Source of the DNA: Rhineura floridana
Taxonomy: Eukaryota; Chordata; Lepidosauria; Squamata; Rhineuridae
Assembly (NCBI RefSeq): GCF_030035675.1
Contig: NC_084480.1
Span: 251,965,981 to 252,029,980, forward strand
Reading direction: 5' to 3'
Length of the DNA: 64,000 nt
Shown: in pieces, positions 11,601 through 21,962 of the stretch
How the letters are laid out: the number at the start of each line of letters is the position of its first letter
Position numbering within the stretch: position 1 is the stretch's first letter
Made by a program: the position numbers and the translations under genes
The notes under the pieces: model-generated
The model's input: only the letters and a program-made list of their open reading frames with translations
Databases searched by the model: none
Told to the model about the DNA's origin: nothing

Positions 11601-14600
11601 CATTTTGAAACAAGATGTTGAACTGAACCTTTCAAAACAGCACTGATTTTAACCACTGATTTGAAAACTACTGATTTGGGGGGGGTGTCTAGACTTCCCA
11701 AGCAACACCAGGTACAAGGTAGCTAGCCTTGAATAATTGTCTTATGTCCTCAGAACCCCCCAAAAACTAGAGTGACACTATGGCATCCATCTCCCCAACT
11801 TGCATGTCAGTAGCCTTTATGAACTCAAAGAAGCCAATGAACCTCCACAGCAGTAAAAGATTTTGTATTCTTAAGCAGTGAAATACAAATGTTCCACCTT
11901 TTATGTTTGCAGACCAACCTGCAAAAACGGCTACAGGTACCATTGTTATTCAAGTAGAGGATACTAATGACCACTGCCCGACTGTTGTGACTCCAAGGCA
12001 AAATGTATGTACTGATGCAAAGTTCATTAACATCACTGTTGAGGATCGAGATGCTCATCCAAATGGTGGCCCTTTCACTTTCACTATCATCGATGGGCCT
12101 GAAAGGATGTCAGACAAGTGGATAATTGGCCGAGTGGATGGTAAGTAAGAGTCAGTATGGCATGTTTTACAGTAGGGGGTGGGGGCCCTCAGGCCCTGGG
12201 GCTAAATGCAGCCCTCCAGGCATCTCTAGCTGACCCTAGGAATTCTTCCCGGGCCATACCACTGACTGGCCCTGCTTCACACCCCAAGAATTCTTGCCTT
12301 GCTGGATTATGTCCTTGAACACTTACAGTGCCCCTTGCTTGCCAGGATGGAGGGTAGAGAGGGAGGTGAGAGTGTGTGTGTAGAAATTAGTCCACTGTAC
12401 AAAGTGCCACACCTATTTTTGCCTCTGGCTCCAGCACCCCACTGGCAAGTGGCCCTGAGACGGCTGGCTAAAAGAGAATGCAGCCCCCAGGCTGGAAACA
12501 GTTGCCCACCCCTGGTTTACAGAGATTGGAGCAGTTCCTTGTGCCTCTCCCCCCCCCGCTCGCCCTCAGCTTCAAATCTTGCCAGTTGAGTGCATTGTGG
12601 GAAGCATTCCACCCCAAGCTAGCCTTGTTTCTGGCTAGATCGGCTTCATGCCCAGCTCCTCTGGCGGCTGCTTGTGCAGTTGAAAGTTGGGGAAAGAATG
12701 CATCTGTTCTTGCGTACATAAGTAAATATGTGGGAAGCAGTGGGATGCTGCCCCACGACAAGCCGTTTCCCAGGGTATTGCAGAGCAATTCCAATCTTTA
12801 CAATAGTGGGAGTCTATACATGCATTCAACTGGTGCCTGCCTTTTTCAGATTTCACTTGGTGGCATTCTTTTCTCAACTTAGTGCAATGGTAGCAGCCCT
12901 GGATCTTTCTCTCTTGATTTTTTATTTTTTTTTAGTTTGCTATATTTGCATTGCTATGCATGGATTGAAGCAAGTTCTTAGAAAGCAGGGCAGCGTGCTG
13001 CTTTTTTGCAGCTGTGCGTGTAAACCAGCCTTTCCCAACCTGATGTTGCTGGACTAAAGCGCCCATCATCTCTGACCGTTGGCCATGTTGTCTGGGCATG
13101 ATGAGAGCTATAGTCCAAACCATCTGGAGGGCACCAGGTTGGAAAAGGCAGTCTGCACTAAAGAAACTAACTAACAGAGGAAGAAAGGATGGCCGGGAGA
13201 AGAGGAGAAATTTGGAGCAAAGGGGTGGTTTGAGAAATCATCATAACACCATTTTGTTATCTGAGGTGCAAAATGGATACAAAAACACGTGTTCGCTAAT
13301 AAAGCAAAATGTGTAATATTATAGTGCTTGCTGCTACCATCCTTGCTGAGCTAGTATGGTGGAATGAGTTCTGTGCAGTCTGACCAAGTTTGCATGCCCG
13401 AGATGTTCCCTTTTTAAACCAAGCTTCTTCTAGTAGCCCATAAACTGAATGTGTATATCTGTACTTTACTTTGTACTTTTTAAAATATTGTTTTATTGTA
13501 GAATTCATATTGCAGGGTTAACTCCATTCCAAGGAGAAGGTCACACAATTGTACTACCCGTAGATTTCTCTGTTGCTGATCACTCCCCCCCCCTTTTTTT
13601 TTCCCTGCTCCCTGGCTGGCATAGTGTTCCAGACCCTGGTGCTAGGAATACTCCAAATGCCCTGGTTGTAGTAGAGTCTAGGCAGAATATCTCATGTTCC
13701 TTCTCCAGCATCTCTAGTTAAAGCATCTCATGGAGCTGGGCTTAGAAGGCATTTCTACCAGAGACCTTGTTGTTCTGTTGCCAAACAGTAAACAACACTG
13801 TAACTAGATGGACCATTGGTCTGGTTCAATATAAGGCAAACATGTACATTCTGTCATTTTAGTTGCGATTCAGCTGATCCCATCTTGAAGAACATGCGCA
13901 GGCCAAACCAGTGCAGCTTAGGAAGTAGAGGGTTAGCCTCGGCAGAAGCAGGGTCTAAAGTGTCTGAAGCTGGCAGTTGAGCTGGTTTGTCCAAATAACA
14001 GCCACCATTGCTTTGTTTAGATCCTAGTGATCAGTTTTCATGCTAGGGGAGAGTCTCTCCCAAGTTTTTGTTCCCACTGAAATAGCAATAACTTCCTGAT
14101 CGATCTGAAATCTCAAGGACTTCATTTCAAATTAAGCCAGACTCTGACGGATCCATTGAAAAGAAGTGAAATTGTTTCAGTTATACCTGAAAAGATGTCC
14201 ACATTTGAGCACTTCTTGTAAATCAAGAGAAAGAGAAGTCCTTGGGGCTTTTCTGCTGTTCTCGTTGAGATAGGTTAGGAAGTTATCCCAAAATCAGTCT
14301 CAAGAAATTAGCACGCAACCCTGAGAAAGCTATTCTTCACATTCAGTATGGGTGACAGATTGGGCACTTGTAGAAGGGATGCTCCTTTAAAGAGCAATGT
14401 TTAGTGCACATTGATAATTGTAGTTTTGTAAAGCTTTGTACTGATGATTTTGTGTAGACCAGGGGGCCGGTGGTCCTCCATATATTGGTGGATTACAACT
14501 TCTATCAGCCCTGATCATTAGCCATGTTGGCTGTGGCTGATGGGAGTTGCAGACCACCAACATCTCGAGGGCAACAGGCTCCCCATCCCTGATGTAGAAA

Positions 14601-14810
14601 ATGCATTTTTCAAAAGTGTTTTGCGGCTGTCACATAACTTAGAAACTGGTATACTAATACGTCCATCTCCTCTCTGTTCTGTCTCATTGTATGAGTTTGT
14701 TCTTTAGAATATCAAGATAGTAACCTTAAAATCAATTCTTGCTTACAATTCTGTAATGACAACTTTTGTTAACTAAAAGATTTCTGATTTCAGCCGCTTC
14801 TATTACATTG

Positions 14811-14851
<41 letters not shown>

Positions 14852-17800
14852 CCTGTGAAGGATCTAGAGCACAGCTTATACCACAGGATGTAAAGCAAGG
14901 CATATATGACCTTCAACTCTTGGTGAAAGATAACCAAGGTTTTAGCTGTCCTGAGCATCAAATTGTAAGACTGGACGTTTGTGAATGTGCAGAAGGTGGT
15001 GGTTGCCAAGGAAGATCCATCGGCTCATCAGTTATGCTAGGACCTGGAGCGATTGCGCTGATAATCCTGGCCTTGTTGCTACTGCTGCGTAAGTAACTAG
15101 CATTATTCCATAAGCACTAGCAGCATGCTTTCCACTACACAAGGCTCTGAGACAATGGCTCCATCGTTTGGGAGCTTGCACCCTTCTGTTTGATGGACAT
15201 GATCCAACCAAAGTTAAGCCCCTTCTTAATTTTATCCCACTAAATTCAATAGGACTTAAGAGTGCTTAATGTTCTCATCGTTTACATATGATGCAGTAAG
15301 GAACGTAAAAATACACAGAAGGAACATTGTTAAATTTCTCTTTGGTTGTGATATACTTTCCCCACTCCTTTTTGGAGCTTTTAGAAGCTAACCAGCCAGA
15401 CATGAAGTCTTCCAAACTGGGAATAGCTAGATAAGGTCCTGAGTGCAAACACTGTTCATGTAAAATAATGATCAAAATACTGTTCCACGAAGAGCTGAAT
15501 TCTGCAAACTATTTTTATTTATTTTTATCTATAAAATTTCTTACTCGCCCCTCTCCATAAGGTTCCAGGGTGAGTTACAAAAAAAATCATACTATTAAAA
15601 ACAAAACAGTTTGTACAATTATGAAAACAAGAGAAACCATTCCAAACAAAAGCAGCACAGTATAGGTTAAACAAACAGAAGAGATGGGTCCCACAAAAAT
15701 AGTTTGACTGTGAAGGGCCAGGGTAAACAGACGCAGCATCTTTAGCATACAGAAAAAGCAAAACACAATGAAGATGCTACATAGACCTCTTGGGGGAGGG
15801 AGTTCAACACTTTAGGGGCTGCCACAGAGGAAGATCTTTCCCAGGACACCATTCCCCACTCTTCTGAGGGTGGTGGAATGGCCAAGAGAGCCCCTTCTGC
15901 AGAAGGTTTGTAGGGATGGAGGGGATCTTTCAGACATTTGGGCCCTTAAGTCATCTAGGATTTTAAACATGAATGTGAGCAAGCACCTTGAATTAGGCCT
16001 GGAAACAAACTGGCAACCGGTACAGCTGGGGAGATTATTTTCCCATGCTTGCTTATCTGACGCAGTTCTGCTTTTTTGCTAAAAGTGGAACATAGGAAGC
16101 TGCCTTATATTGAGTCAGACCACTGGTCCATCTAGCTCAGTATTATCTACACTGACTGGCAGCGGCTCTCCCAAGATTTCAGACCAGGTTCTCTCCTTGC
16201 CCTACCTGGAGATGCTAAGGATTGAACCTGGGACATTCTGCAGATGCTCCATCACTGAGCTACAGTCCTTGTAAATGCAAGGAACTTTACAGGACAATAA
16301 GAGCACTAAAAAGCCTAACCTCCGATTGCTGAAAATATTGGTCAGCCCCTCAGTTGGCGTCTTTTAGGCAGCACGCTTGTACCTGATACCGAATTTGATG
16401 TTTGCCTGGTGTAGTGGAACATGCACATCTCTGAATGCATAGGAACTGCTCAACAGCGAGCAAGCTGAAATGAAAGGAAATTGCTTACTCTTGTTACTGT
16501 TCAGTTCCGCAGTGCTCTCACCTCACTGGAATTTTAAAATCTGCTATGCCATTAGAAAGAGTGGATTAGTATGAGGTTGGTACGCAGCTTGTTGATCATA
16601 GTGAGATACTTGCGTAACGTGGCTCTGTTGTGGAGAGCATTTTAACATTTTGAATAGATGATGGAGTATTTGGTTATGTATGTATGCAGACTTTGCTTTC
16701 ACAAGTGCAAACGTTGCTGTGACTGTATCCTGCCGTTTCATTGATGTGCTGCTTTCCTTTACAGTTGTGCCTCTCTTACTGCTGGCCTGTGGCCTTGGGT
16801 CACATGCTAAAAAAGGCTTTGCAGCAATACCAGATAACAGTGAAGAAATGTTGCGCAACTGGAACAGTGAAGGGGCAGCCCCTGAAGACAAGGTATCTTG
16901 TGTTTTACCATTGAGGGATGTTAATCTCCTGTTTAACAGCACAACTCCATGCATGTCTACTAAGGAGTAAATCCTATTGAGTTGAATGGAACTCATTTCC
17001 AAGAAAGCGTGCATAGTGATGCAATCTAAAAATCTGCTTTCAACAACAATGGGTTAAGTTACTCAAAATAATATGGTGCTTTTGTCTTACATTTTATTAA
17101 TTTAGATGGGTATGGTGCAACTACTTTACAGCATTAAAAAGAAAGAGTGTATAAAGCAGTTGTACAAATGTAGGTGGAGAGAATGTGAAGTGACTAGGCT
17201 TGTAAATACGCAGGATCGGGCTGTGAGGCATCTATTCTCAGACTAATTTTTCTGGTGCAGCTGTACTGAAGTATGTGGGAAGGAAGGTAGCCATCTAGCA
17301 GATAATTCCCAATGACCTGGGAAGCTGCCACACTCCAAGCCCGATTGTTTGGAAAGGAACTTGAGAGGAGCGTATGTAGCCGTGGGCATCCACAGAGCAG
17401 GGAGCAAGAGGACAGTTGTCCCCTGCTGGATGAACTGTAATCCGCAGATTCCCAGCTTTCATTTTTTAAAGTTTTGATCATTTGTAGAACCTGAGGTATG
17501 AGGCAAAACATACTGGCGCTATGATTTGTAATTTTTGGTGAGAAATTAGCTTTTCTGTGTTTTACTTCCCCACCCCCACCCCCTAGGAAAAATTCCTGGA
17601 AACACCCACACAGTTAGCCAAACCTTTTGGTGTTGTTCCAGCATGATGTTTCCTTTTGTGGGCTACAAATCAGCTCCTCCTTTTCTCTAAGCAGGAAGCA
17701 CATAATCTGACACTGAATCACGTTTGTCTCCTAGCTAGCTGTGTGCTGTTTGAGGATGACTTCAGCAGTCCTCCTTAAATAAATTTTACATTTTTCCTTG

Positions 17801-20143
17801 TTTCCTTTGATGTTAGGCCATCCTAAACCTCATGACTCCCGTGGACAACTCAGCCCTGATGGTGGGCAGTGGAGCAGCAGGACTGGGCACAGGAGGTGCT
17901 GTGGGTGGCGGCAGCTCTTCTTCTGCAGTCAAAGAACATTACAGTAATGCCCAAACAGTCGAGAGACGGTGGGAAGAGCAAAGAGCACTTCTTTCTGGTG
18001 CAGGTTATGGAGGCGTGGAGGTTGGAGGAGCCTCAGCCATGGCAGGAGGAGGCACGGCAGCAGGGAAAACCATGACAATGGGTACCGGAAGGTCTGTGGC
18101 CATGGAAGCTGCAGGAGTCACGAATGAAGAATTCTTAAGGAGCTACTTCACTGAAGTAAGATTTCAGCTACTTTGAGAAGTTCACTGTCTTGATTGACTC
18201 CTTCACCCTTTTTTTTATTGTGAGACCTTTATATTTTTCCGCTCCTTGCTTCATGAGGATTGGTGTGGGTGTTCTCTCATTCTCAGTGTTATGGGCTTTC
18301 TGGAAAATTTTGAATCTGAATATTTTCCAAGGCAAATCATGGCAATTTTCCAAACAGTTTCAGTTAGCATCAGAAAATTTCCTGATGCCCTGGAGAGTGT
18401 TATGATTTAGCATGTCTATTTTACTTGCATTTATTAAACAAGTCTAAAAACTTTGAGAACTGCCACACCTGCCTAATGTGTAGTCTCTCCTACTAAGGAA
18501 CTTACAAAATGGAACATTTCCTGCAGAAAGCTTAAAGCACTGAAAGATTTCGCACCCTGCATCACTGCTTATGTTCTCTCTCAGGCAGAGTTAAGCCAAA
18601 AATGTGGCCCACTTCCATGACCCAATCTGGTAGCCACAGAAGTGGGGTGGCATTTTCACCAACTTCTAAAGAGAGGAAATTCTCCACATTTTCCAGGGGC
18701 ACGTCACTTACCAGGACAAGCTGCATTACTGCTGTCTTTCTCCTCACAAGCACCCCTCCTTTTTTCAAAAGTGATGAGAGCTACCACTGGGTGGCCAAAA
18801 GCGGGAGGTGGGGAGATGCTGACAGCACAACTTTTGGGATTGGAAAAAGGCTATCACTGTTCTTTGCCCCAGGAAAGCATTCAAGAGACAATTAGGCATT
18901 CAGGAGGTAACTGGACAGCTATCTGTCAGGTGTGCTTTAACTTGTATTTCTGCATTGAGCAGGGGGTTGGACTCGATGGCTTTATAGGCTCTTTCCAACT
19001 TCACTGTTCTATGATTCTAAATACCTATCCCTGAAAATATGGAGAGTTTCCTTCCTGACTCTCCACACCCCCAAATGGATGGATTTCTGTTATGCCTTTC
19101 ACCTCAAAGGGTTTGTGTAATCTCCATGCTGACTGCTGTTTTCATTAAAGAAAATTATAATTTCCTAAATACAAGCTCTCATGGTTCCTGTTCTTCCACA
19201 TTTTTAGAAAGCAGATGCTTTTGCCGACGAGGATGAAGGGCACCTTGCAAAAGACTGCCTGCTTGTTTACTCTCAAGAGGAAGAAAGAGAATCTCTCCAC
19301 GGCTCTGTTGGCTGCTGCAGCTTTATTGAGGAAGACTTTGATGACCGTTTCCTGGATGACTTGGGAGATAAATTTAAGACTCTGGCTGAGATCTGCATGG
19401 GAAAACGCATCGGCACGGAAGCTGGACTGCACAGCTCTCAAGCCCTGAAAGATTGGACTCAAAATCCTGCAGCGAAGGAATCGGGTGTGCAGTACTTGCA
19501 TCAGAAGAGTGCAGAGCACACCTACACTTCAGGCTCTAGCTACCAAGTACCTGAACCCATGAAAGGCTTTGGTTCCGAAGCGGTGACTGAGGAAACAGTA
19601 ACTGAGACTACCTTTGCGCCTATGCCTGACATGCAGCCAGTTAGGCCTATACCCAATCCTATGGTTAGCAGCAGCAATGTTGTAGTGACAGAAACATCTT
19701 ACGGGGCAAGCCCCCCACCAGTCACCTTTGACCCTCAGTTTAAAGAGAATGTGGTAGTGACAGAGAGGGTGCTTGCACCAGCTTCTAACTTGTTAGAAAT
19801 GCCGACTGGAGTCTTTCCTGACCTTCCAGATTCGAAATACGTTGTTGTAAGAGAAAGGGAAAGGGTCCTTGTGCCTAGTTCCGAACTAAAGGGTTCCTTA
19901 AGCATCCCTAATTTATCAGAAGGACAGAATGTGGTAATAACGGAGAGGGTAGTCACACCCACCCCTGGCATGTGGAGCACAACAGAACAAGCCATCTATC
20001 CTGACAGTGATAGACAGGAACAGATCTTGATCTCAGACCCTTTCTTTAACCAAGCCAGCACACAGGAAGCAGTTCCCCCTGGTTCTACCTTGAGCAAGTC
20101 CTCGAGGGTTAAATACAGCTCTGTGCAGTATACATGCTCGTAG
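5439..20143 (+). CDS. DSG2: Desmoglein-2, ten 3' coding exons (5' end outside window)
   Basis: DSG2 is a desmosomal cadherin: its ectodomain binds desmosomal cadherins on the next cell, and its tail binds plakoglobin and so links to desmoplakin and keratin filaments. The exons are 5439-5605, 6820-6954, 7052-7237, 9126-9388, 10264-10406, 11913-12140, 14861-15088, 16765-16892, 17817-18155 and 19208-20143. They give 2753 coding nt, about 917 residues, starting in cadherin repeat EC2. In order they show calcium-binding motifs (DADEPN, LDRE, DVNDNIP, DTNDHCP), a hydrophobic membrane segment, a catenin-binding region ([29 protein letters not shown]) and four RUD-like repeats of the (N/Y)VV(V/I)(T/R)E type. 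Similarity to mammalian DSG2 runs throughout, and TTR follows as in mammals. If the usual 15-exon structure holds, these are exons 6-15. All phases join and all introns are GT-AG. Confidence 0.96.
6275..6511. mobile_element. Non-autonomous hAT element (MITE)
   Basis: The terminal inverted repeat CAGTGGTTCTTAACCT / AGGTTAAGAACCACTG is near perfect. The flanks share only GACTA of a possible 8-bp duplication, so the insertion looks old. It lies in a DSG2 intron. The interior is non-coding. Confidence 0.75.
6820..6954 (+). CDS. DSG2: DSG2 exon, EC2 end / EC2-EC3 linker
   Basis: This exon has 45 codons in phase 0, from [17 protein letters not shown] to [22 protein letters not shown] is the calcium-binding linker of cadherin repeats. 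The acceptor is GTCATGCAG and the donor TTG-GTAAGT. Confidence 0.95.
7052..7237 (+). CDS. DSG2: DSG2 exon, EC3
   Basis: This exon has 62 codons in phase 0, starting [36 protein letters not shown] and [10 protein letters not shown] align with mammalian DSG2 EC3. The donor is AAG-GTTAGT. NFT is a potential N-glycosylation site. Confidence 0.95.
7698..7870 (-). repeat. tRNA-derived SINE, degenerate, antisense
   Basis: The + strand reads GAAGCTGTCTTATACTCAGTC then GTTCCATCTAGTCCAGTATT, the reverse complement of the 3' part of the SINE found cleanly at 10545 and 16084. The tRNA-like head is largely lost. It lies in a DSG2 intron. Confidence 0.55.
8466..8572 (+). repeat. BovB-tailed SINE, 3' half
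   Basis: It carries GAGGAAGGCAATGGTAAACC, CATGAAAACCCTATTCATAG, a GTCACCATAAGTCGAGATTG-type BovB tail and CTTGAAGGCAGTCCATTTCC. It is the opposite orientation of the copies at 1075 and 11121, and the tRNA head is missing. Confidence 0.65.
8686..9015 (-). mobile_element. L2-like LINE 3' fragment
   Basis: A TTTATTTATTTGAATTTATT start is followed by AAAAC-rich sequence and by a block resembling the L2 C-terminal region (GAGGGACTTCCACAGCCGGG). The better-preserved L2 at 55.3 kb has the same arrangement. It is too decayed to show an open frame. Confidence 0.45.
9126..9388 (+). CDS. DSG2: DSG2 exon, EC3/EC4
   Basis: This exon has 263 bp, 87 codons plus two bases. It begins [20 protein letters not shown] and ends [13 protein letters not shown] plus the start of a split Arg codon. 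It follows a 1.9 kb intron that carries SINE and L2-like sequence. Acceptor CCCTGCAG; donor AG-GTAAGA. Confidence 0.95.
9640..9960. mobile_element. Decayed hAT-like MITE related to the element at 12173
   Basis: GGGGCCAAATGCAGACCTCCAG near the left and CACTTTTGCCTCTGGC and GGTTGCCCAGGTGGG towards the right match, in the same order, the 12173-12514 element. Termini and target duplication are not clear. Located in a DSG2 intron. Confidence 0.35.
10264..10406 (+). CDS. DSG2: DSG2 exon, EC4
   Basis: This exon has 143 bp. It completes the split Arg codon, then encodes [20 protein letters not shown] through TATILAISN and ends with one base of the next codon. The acceptor is CTGCACAG and the donor ATG-GTAAGT. 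Confidence 0.94.
10545..10740 (+). repeat. tRNA-derived SINE
   Basis: An A-box-like GGCTCAATAGTAGAGCATC and GCTTTGCATGCAGAAAG precede a degraded B box. The body contains CTTGGAGAGCCACTGCCAG and GAGCTAGGTGGACCAATGG and ends near ACTTCTTGTGTTCCT. It is a sense insertion in a DSG2 intron. Other copies are at 16084, 24162, 36060 and 47975. Confidence 0.7.
11121..11332 (-). repeat. Sauria-like tRNA SINE with BovB-like tail
   Basis: On the - strand the head carries GACTGTTGGACTACGACCTG and a box B GGTTCGAATCCCCAC, then GTGACCTTGGGCCAGTCACT. It ends in a BovB-type tail with GTCGCCATAAGTTGGG and GAAGGCAGTCCATTTCC. This is the best-preserved copy of the family at 1075. Confidence 0.8.
11913..12140 (+). 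CDS. DSG2: DSG2 exon, EC4 end / extracellular anchor
   Basis: This exon has 228 bp, including the calcium linker [14 protein letters not shown] and ending [11 protein letters not shown] plus one base. The acceptor is ATGTTTGCAG and the donor GATG-GTAAGT. The phase (1) matches the next exon only if that exon starts at 14861. Confidence 0.95.
12173..12514. mobile_element. Non-autonomous hAT element (MITE)
   Basis: The right terminus reads CAGGGGTGGGCAACTG in reverse complement and the left end TAGGGGGTGGGGGCC. The flanks TTTTACAG (12165-12172) and GTTTACAG (12515-12522) match at 7 of 8 positions as a target duplication. The insertion is 32 bp downstream of a DSG2 exon. The interior is non-coding. 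Confidence 0.7.
13022..13150. repeat. Short palindromic repeat (CCTTTCCCAACCTG family)
   Basis: The arms AACCAGCCTTTCCCAACCTG and CACCAGGTTGGAAAAGGC are inverted, and an inner pair carries GGACTAAAGCGCCCATCA and TGATGAGAGCTATAGTCC. The structure is that of a fold-back MITE. Confidence 0.7.
14458..14600. repeat. Short palindromic repeat
   Basis: The inverted inner arms TGGATTACAACTTCTATCAG and CTGATGGGAGTTGCAGACCA lie between outer ends GGGGCCGGTGG and CAACAGGCTCCCCATCCCTG. It belongs with the 5162, 13022 and 49822 elements. Confidence 0.6.
14813..14850 (+). repeat. DSG2: (ATT)n microsatellite abutting a DSG2 splice acceptor
   Basis: About thirteen ATT units end only ten bases before the acceptor at 14860. 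They occupy the place of the pyrimidine tract. An older-looking acceptor, TTTCTGATTTCAG, lies at 14781-14793. Confidence 0.95.
14861..15088 (+). CDS. DSG2: DSG2 exon, extracellular anchor and first half of membrane segment
   Basis: This exon has 228 bp. [20 protein letters not shown] and CECAEGGGC match the membrane-proximal cysteine region, followed by [16 protein letters not shown]. The acceptor used (CCTGTGAAG) has no pyrimidine tract because an (ATT)n repeat occupies that place. From the conserved Trp of the previous exon to DNQ the lizard and human proteins have the same length (33 residues) with this acceptor, which supports it. Confidence 0.9.
15510..16060 (-). mobile_element. L2-like LINE 3' fragment
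   Basis: The + strand begins TTTTATTTATTTTTATC, and continues with GGTTCCAGGGTGAGTTAC. Further in, CACCTTGAATTAGGCCTGG and AACTGGCAACCGGTACAGC are the reverse complement of the L2 region seen at 55.8 kb. No intact frame remains. Confidence 0.6.
16084..16275 (-). repeat. tRNA-derived SINE
   Basis: The reverse complement has a TAGCTCAGTGATGGAGCATC A-box region, a box B GGTTCAATCC, and the 3' part GACCAGTGGTCTGACTCAAT and AAGGCAGCTTCCTATGTTCC. It is a good copy of the family at 10545, antisense in a DSG2 intron. Confidence 0.75.
16765..16892 (+). CDS. DSG2: DSG2 exon, membrane segment end and intracellular anchor
   Basis: This exon has 128 bp. It completes the membrane helix ([11 protein letters not shown]) and encodes [20 protein letters not shown] and GAAPEDK, matching the mammalian intracellular anchor. 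The acceptor is CCTTTACAG and the donor AAG-GTATCT. Confidence 0.95.
17817..18155 (+). CDS. DSG2: DSG2 exon, glycine-rich cytoplasmic segment
   Basis: This exon has 113 codons in phase 0. It begins [19 protein letters not shown], passes through Gly/Ala-rich sequence and [12 protein letters not shown], and ends [14 protein letters not shown], the start of the catenin-binding segment. The Gly-rich middle is diverged from human, but the ends are conserved. Acceptor GATGTTAG; donor GAA-GTAAGA. Confidence 0.94.
18885..19020 (+). mobile_element. CR1 LINE 3' end fragment
   Basis: CATTGAGCAGGGGGTTGGAC, TCGATGGC and TTCTATGATTCT are the standard CR1 3' terminus. It sits 190 bp before the last DSG2 exon. 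Confidence 0.75.
19208..20143 (+). CDS. DSG2: DSG2 last coding exon: catenin-binding region and RUD repeats
   Basis: This exon has 311 codons plus a TAG stop. The N-terminal part ([43 protein letters not shown]) is the plakoglobin-binding core. Downstream are four repeat-unit-domain copies beginning [38 protein letters not shown] and [11 protein letters not shown]. The mammalian terminus is similar in style (RVTKHSTVQHSYS in human; [12 protein letters not shown] here). Confidence 0.96.
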   Translation, partial: KADAFADEDEGHLAKDCLLVYSQEEERESLHGSVGCCSFIEEDFDDRFLDDLGDKFKTLAEICMGKRIGTEAGLHSSQALKDWTQNPAAKESGVQYLHQKSAEHTYTSGSSYQVPEPMKGFGSEAVTEETVTETTFAPMPDMQPVRPIPNPMVSSSNVVVTETSYGASPPPVTFDPQFKENVVVTERVLAPASNLLEMPTGVFPDLPDSKYVVVRERERVLVPSSELKGSLSIPNLSEGQNVVITERVVTPTPGMWSTTEQAIYPDSDRQEQILISDPFFNQASTQEAVPPGSTLSKSSRVKYSSVQYTCS

Positions 20144-20671
20144 ATGGTATACTTTCATCCATCATTTACATTTAACTTTGACGGGTTCATGGTTTGGGTT
20201 TCCAAAGTAAATTGCTTTACTTTCCTCTCAGTAGTTTCAGTACAAGAAAGCTCCCGTCACACCCAGAGAAAAGATATCAAGTTTAAGGATGCAGTCCTAA
20301 ACACGCTTTCTTGGAGTGTGCTGCACTGAATACAGTACCACTTCTCAGTGAAATATTCATAGGCTTGCACTGTAGAAGAACTATTTGAACTGCAAAGCCA
20401 GAAAGAATGTTACTAATAATTTTTTAAAAAACAGCCTGAGCCTATGTATGGTATCATAAATTGCTAGGGCCTGGGTGATGATCCAGTGGAAGTCAATTTG
20501 ATTTAGCTGGTTATCAGCAAACTTTAAATAGTTCTGTGTGATCCTAAAAGACTTGCTTCAGGATGCAGTTGCTCTTGGTTTTAATTCCTAGTAAGTGTGT
20601 TTAGCAATACAGTCCATGGCCATATATCAGAGTATTCAAATTTAACTTAGTCATATTGACTTCAGTTGTCT

Positions 20672-20766
20672 TGCAGTGCAATCCTAAGCATATTTACTTG
20701 GAAGTAAGTTCAATTGAAGTCAGTGGGGCTTACACACTACTAAATGTGTTTAGGATTGCAGCCTTA
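20672..20766. repeat. Squamate short palindromic repeat in the DSG2 3'UTR
   Basis: GCAATCCTAAGCATATTTAC at the left and TGTGTTTAGGATTGCAGCC at the right form inverted ends around AAGTAAGTTCAATTGAAGTC. Fragments of the same motif recur at about 1440, 15220, 16960, 22140, 35690, 37740, 41260, 54880, 60300 and 63385. It is the most widely scattered repeat in the window. Confidence 0.6.
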
Positions 20767-21956
20767 ACAGTACAGTGTAGCTGAACTGGTTTGTTGCTCA
20801 GACTGTTTAATATCAATATGCCTGTTCTCTAGAAGAGTGGGTATTTACCTTCATTTTTAGGTTGCTTTTTAAACAAATTTCCTTCTATAGATATTCAAAC
20901 CCTTGAAAAGCAAAGGTAAATATAAAGAGAGGTGGAGTGAAAATAGGAAACCAAGCTAATCTTGTTTCATGTATTTAACAGATATTGTACTCCTTTTACA
21001 ATGTGTATGATCAGCATATAGTTAGCACCAGTTACTTCTACTGGGCAGTACAAAACTTTAGCTTAAAACCAGAAAACACACACGTTCCTCTGACCTCTGA
21101 ATCAGGGAGCTTAATAGTTCTAAGGTATCCGTGGAACTCCACTCTCCACAAGGGCTGTCCATTAATTTCCATGGAGACAGCTGATCCTTGCGTACATTCA
21201 TTTGTGTATGCAGACTGGCTTTATCCATTGAAATGAATGGAATCCACCCATGATACATATCCATCTCTGGGTTGCAGGAGGGCTGCCTTTTTTCAAAAGA
21301 CACCAACATGTAATAGCGAAATAATTTGTATGTAGATCTGTATAGTACAATCAAGTGTGATGTAGCGGAGAGAGTGGTGGACTTGGACCAGGGAGAACTG
21401 CATTCAAACCCTTTGTCCACTCAGTCATGATACTCCCAAGTGCCTTGTATTTTTTTGTTGTTTGTATCAAGCCCTTTGGAGTGTAGTGCCACTGAGCTAG
21501 TCAGTTTCTCTTCATCTGCCGTGTACATATCTATTGGATCATGAAAACCAAAGCAAAAATGAATGGGATGAAAATGTTTATCATGATAAATGTATTTTAA
21601 TTTTTTTTAAAAAAAAAAATAAACTTGGATTTAAGAAACTTTTTATAAGGCAGAAAACAGGACGTCACTTATTTTAAGCTTCTGTTTTTAATCCAGTTTC
21701 ATCTGTGGTTGGTTGTATAACCAACTAACTGAACTAACATTAAAACTGCGCTGGTAGCCTTCAGAGGACTTGCAGATAATTCCTATTTTCCTTCTCATCT
21801 GGAATGGAAGTATAACCGTGTGTTCAATAGGTAATCATGACATTTCTGGATCTTAAACATTGTGGTCTGTTTTATTTTAAGTAACTAGACTTGGTTTTGC
21901 ACTGATTGTGAGATTGGGGGCAGTTGTGCTATATTTTTCTTTTTTGTGGAATTTCA

Positions 21957-21962
21957 AATAAA
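21957..21962 (+). terminator. DSG2: DSG2 polyadenylation signal
   Basis: A canonical AATAAA lies about 1.8 kb after the stop codon. Cleavage would be expected about 15-25 bases downstream. Confidence 0.6.

Noticed and set aside
14794-15088. DSG2 exon starting at the CAG acceptor 14793
   Set aside because: In the required phase it reads through the ATT run to a TGA before the conserved sequence. The 14861 start gives an ungapped match in length to human.
16084-16275. tRNA gene
   Set aside because: A- and B-box sequences are present but there is no cloverleaf, and the segment continues into a SINE body. The same holds for 10545, 24162 and 47975.
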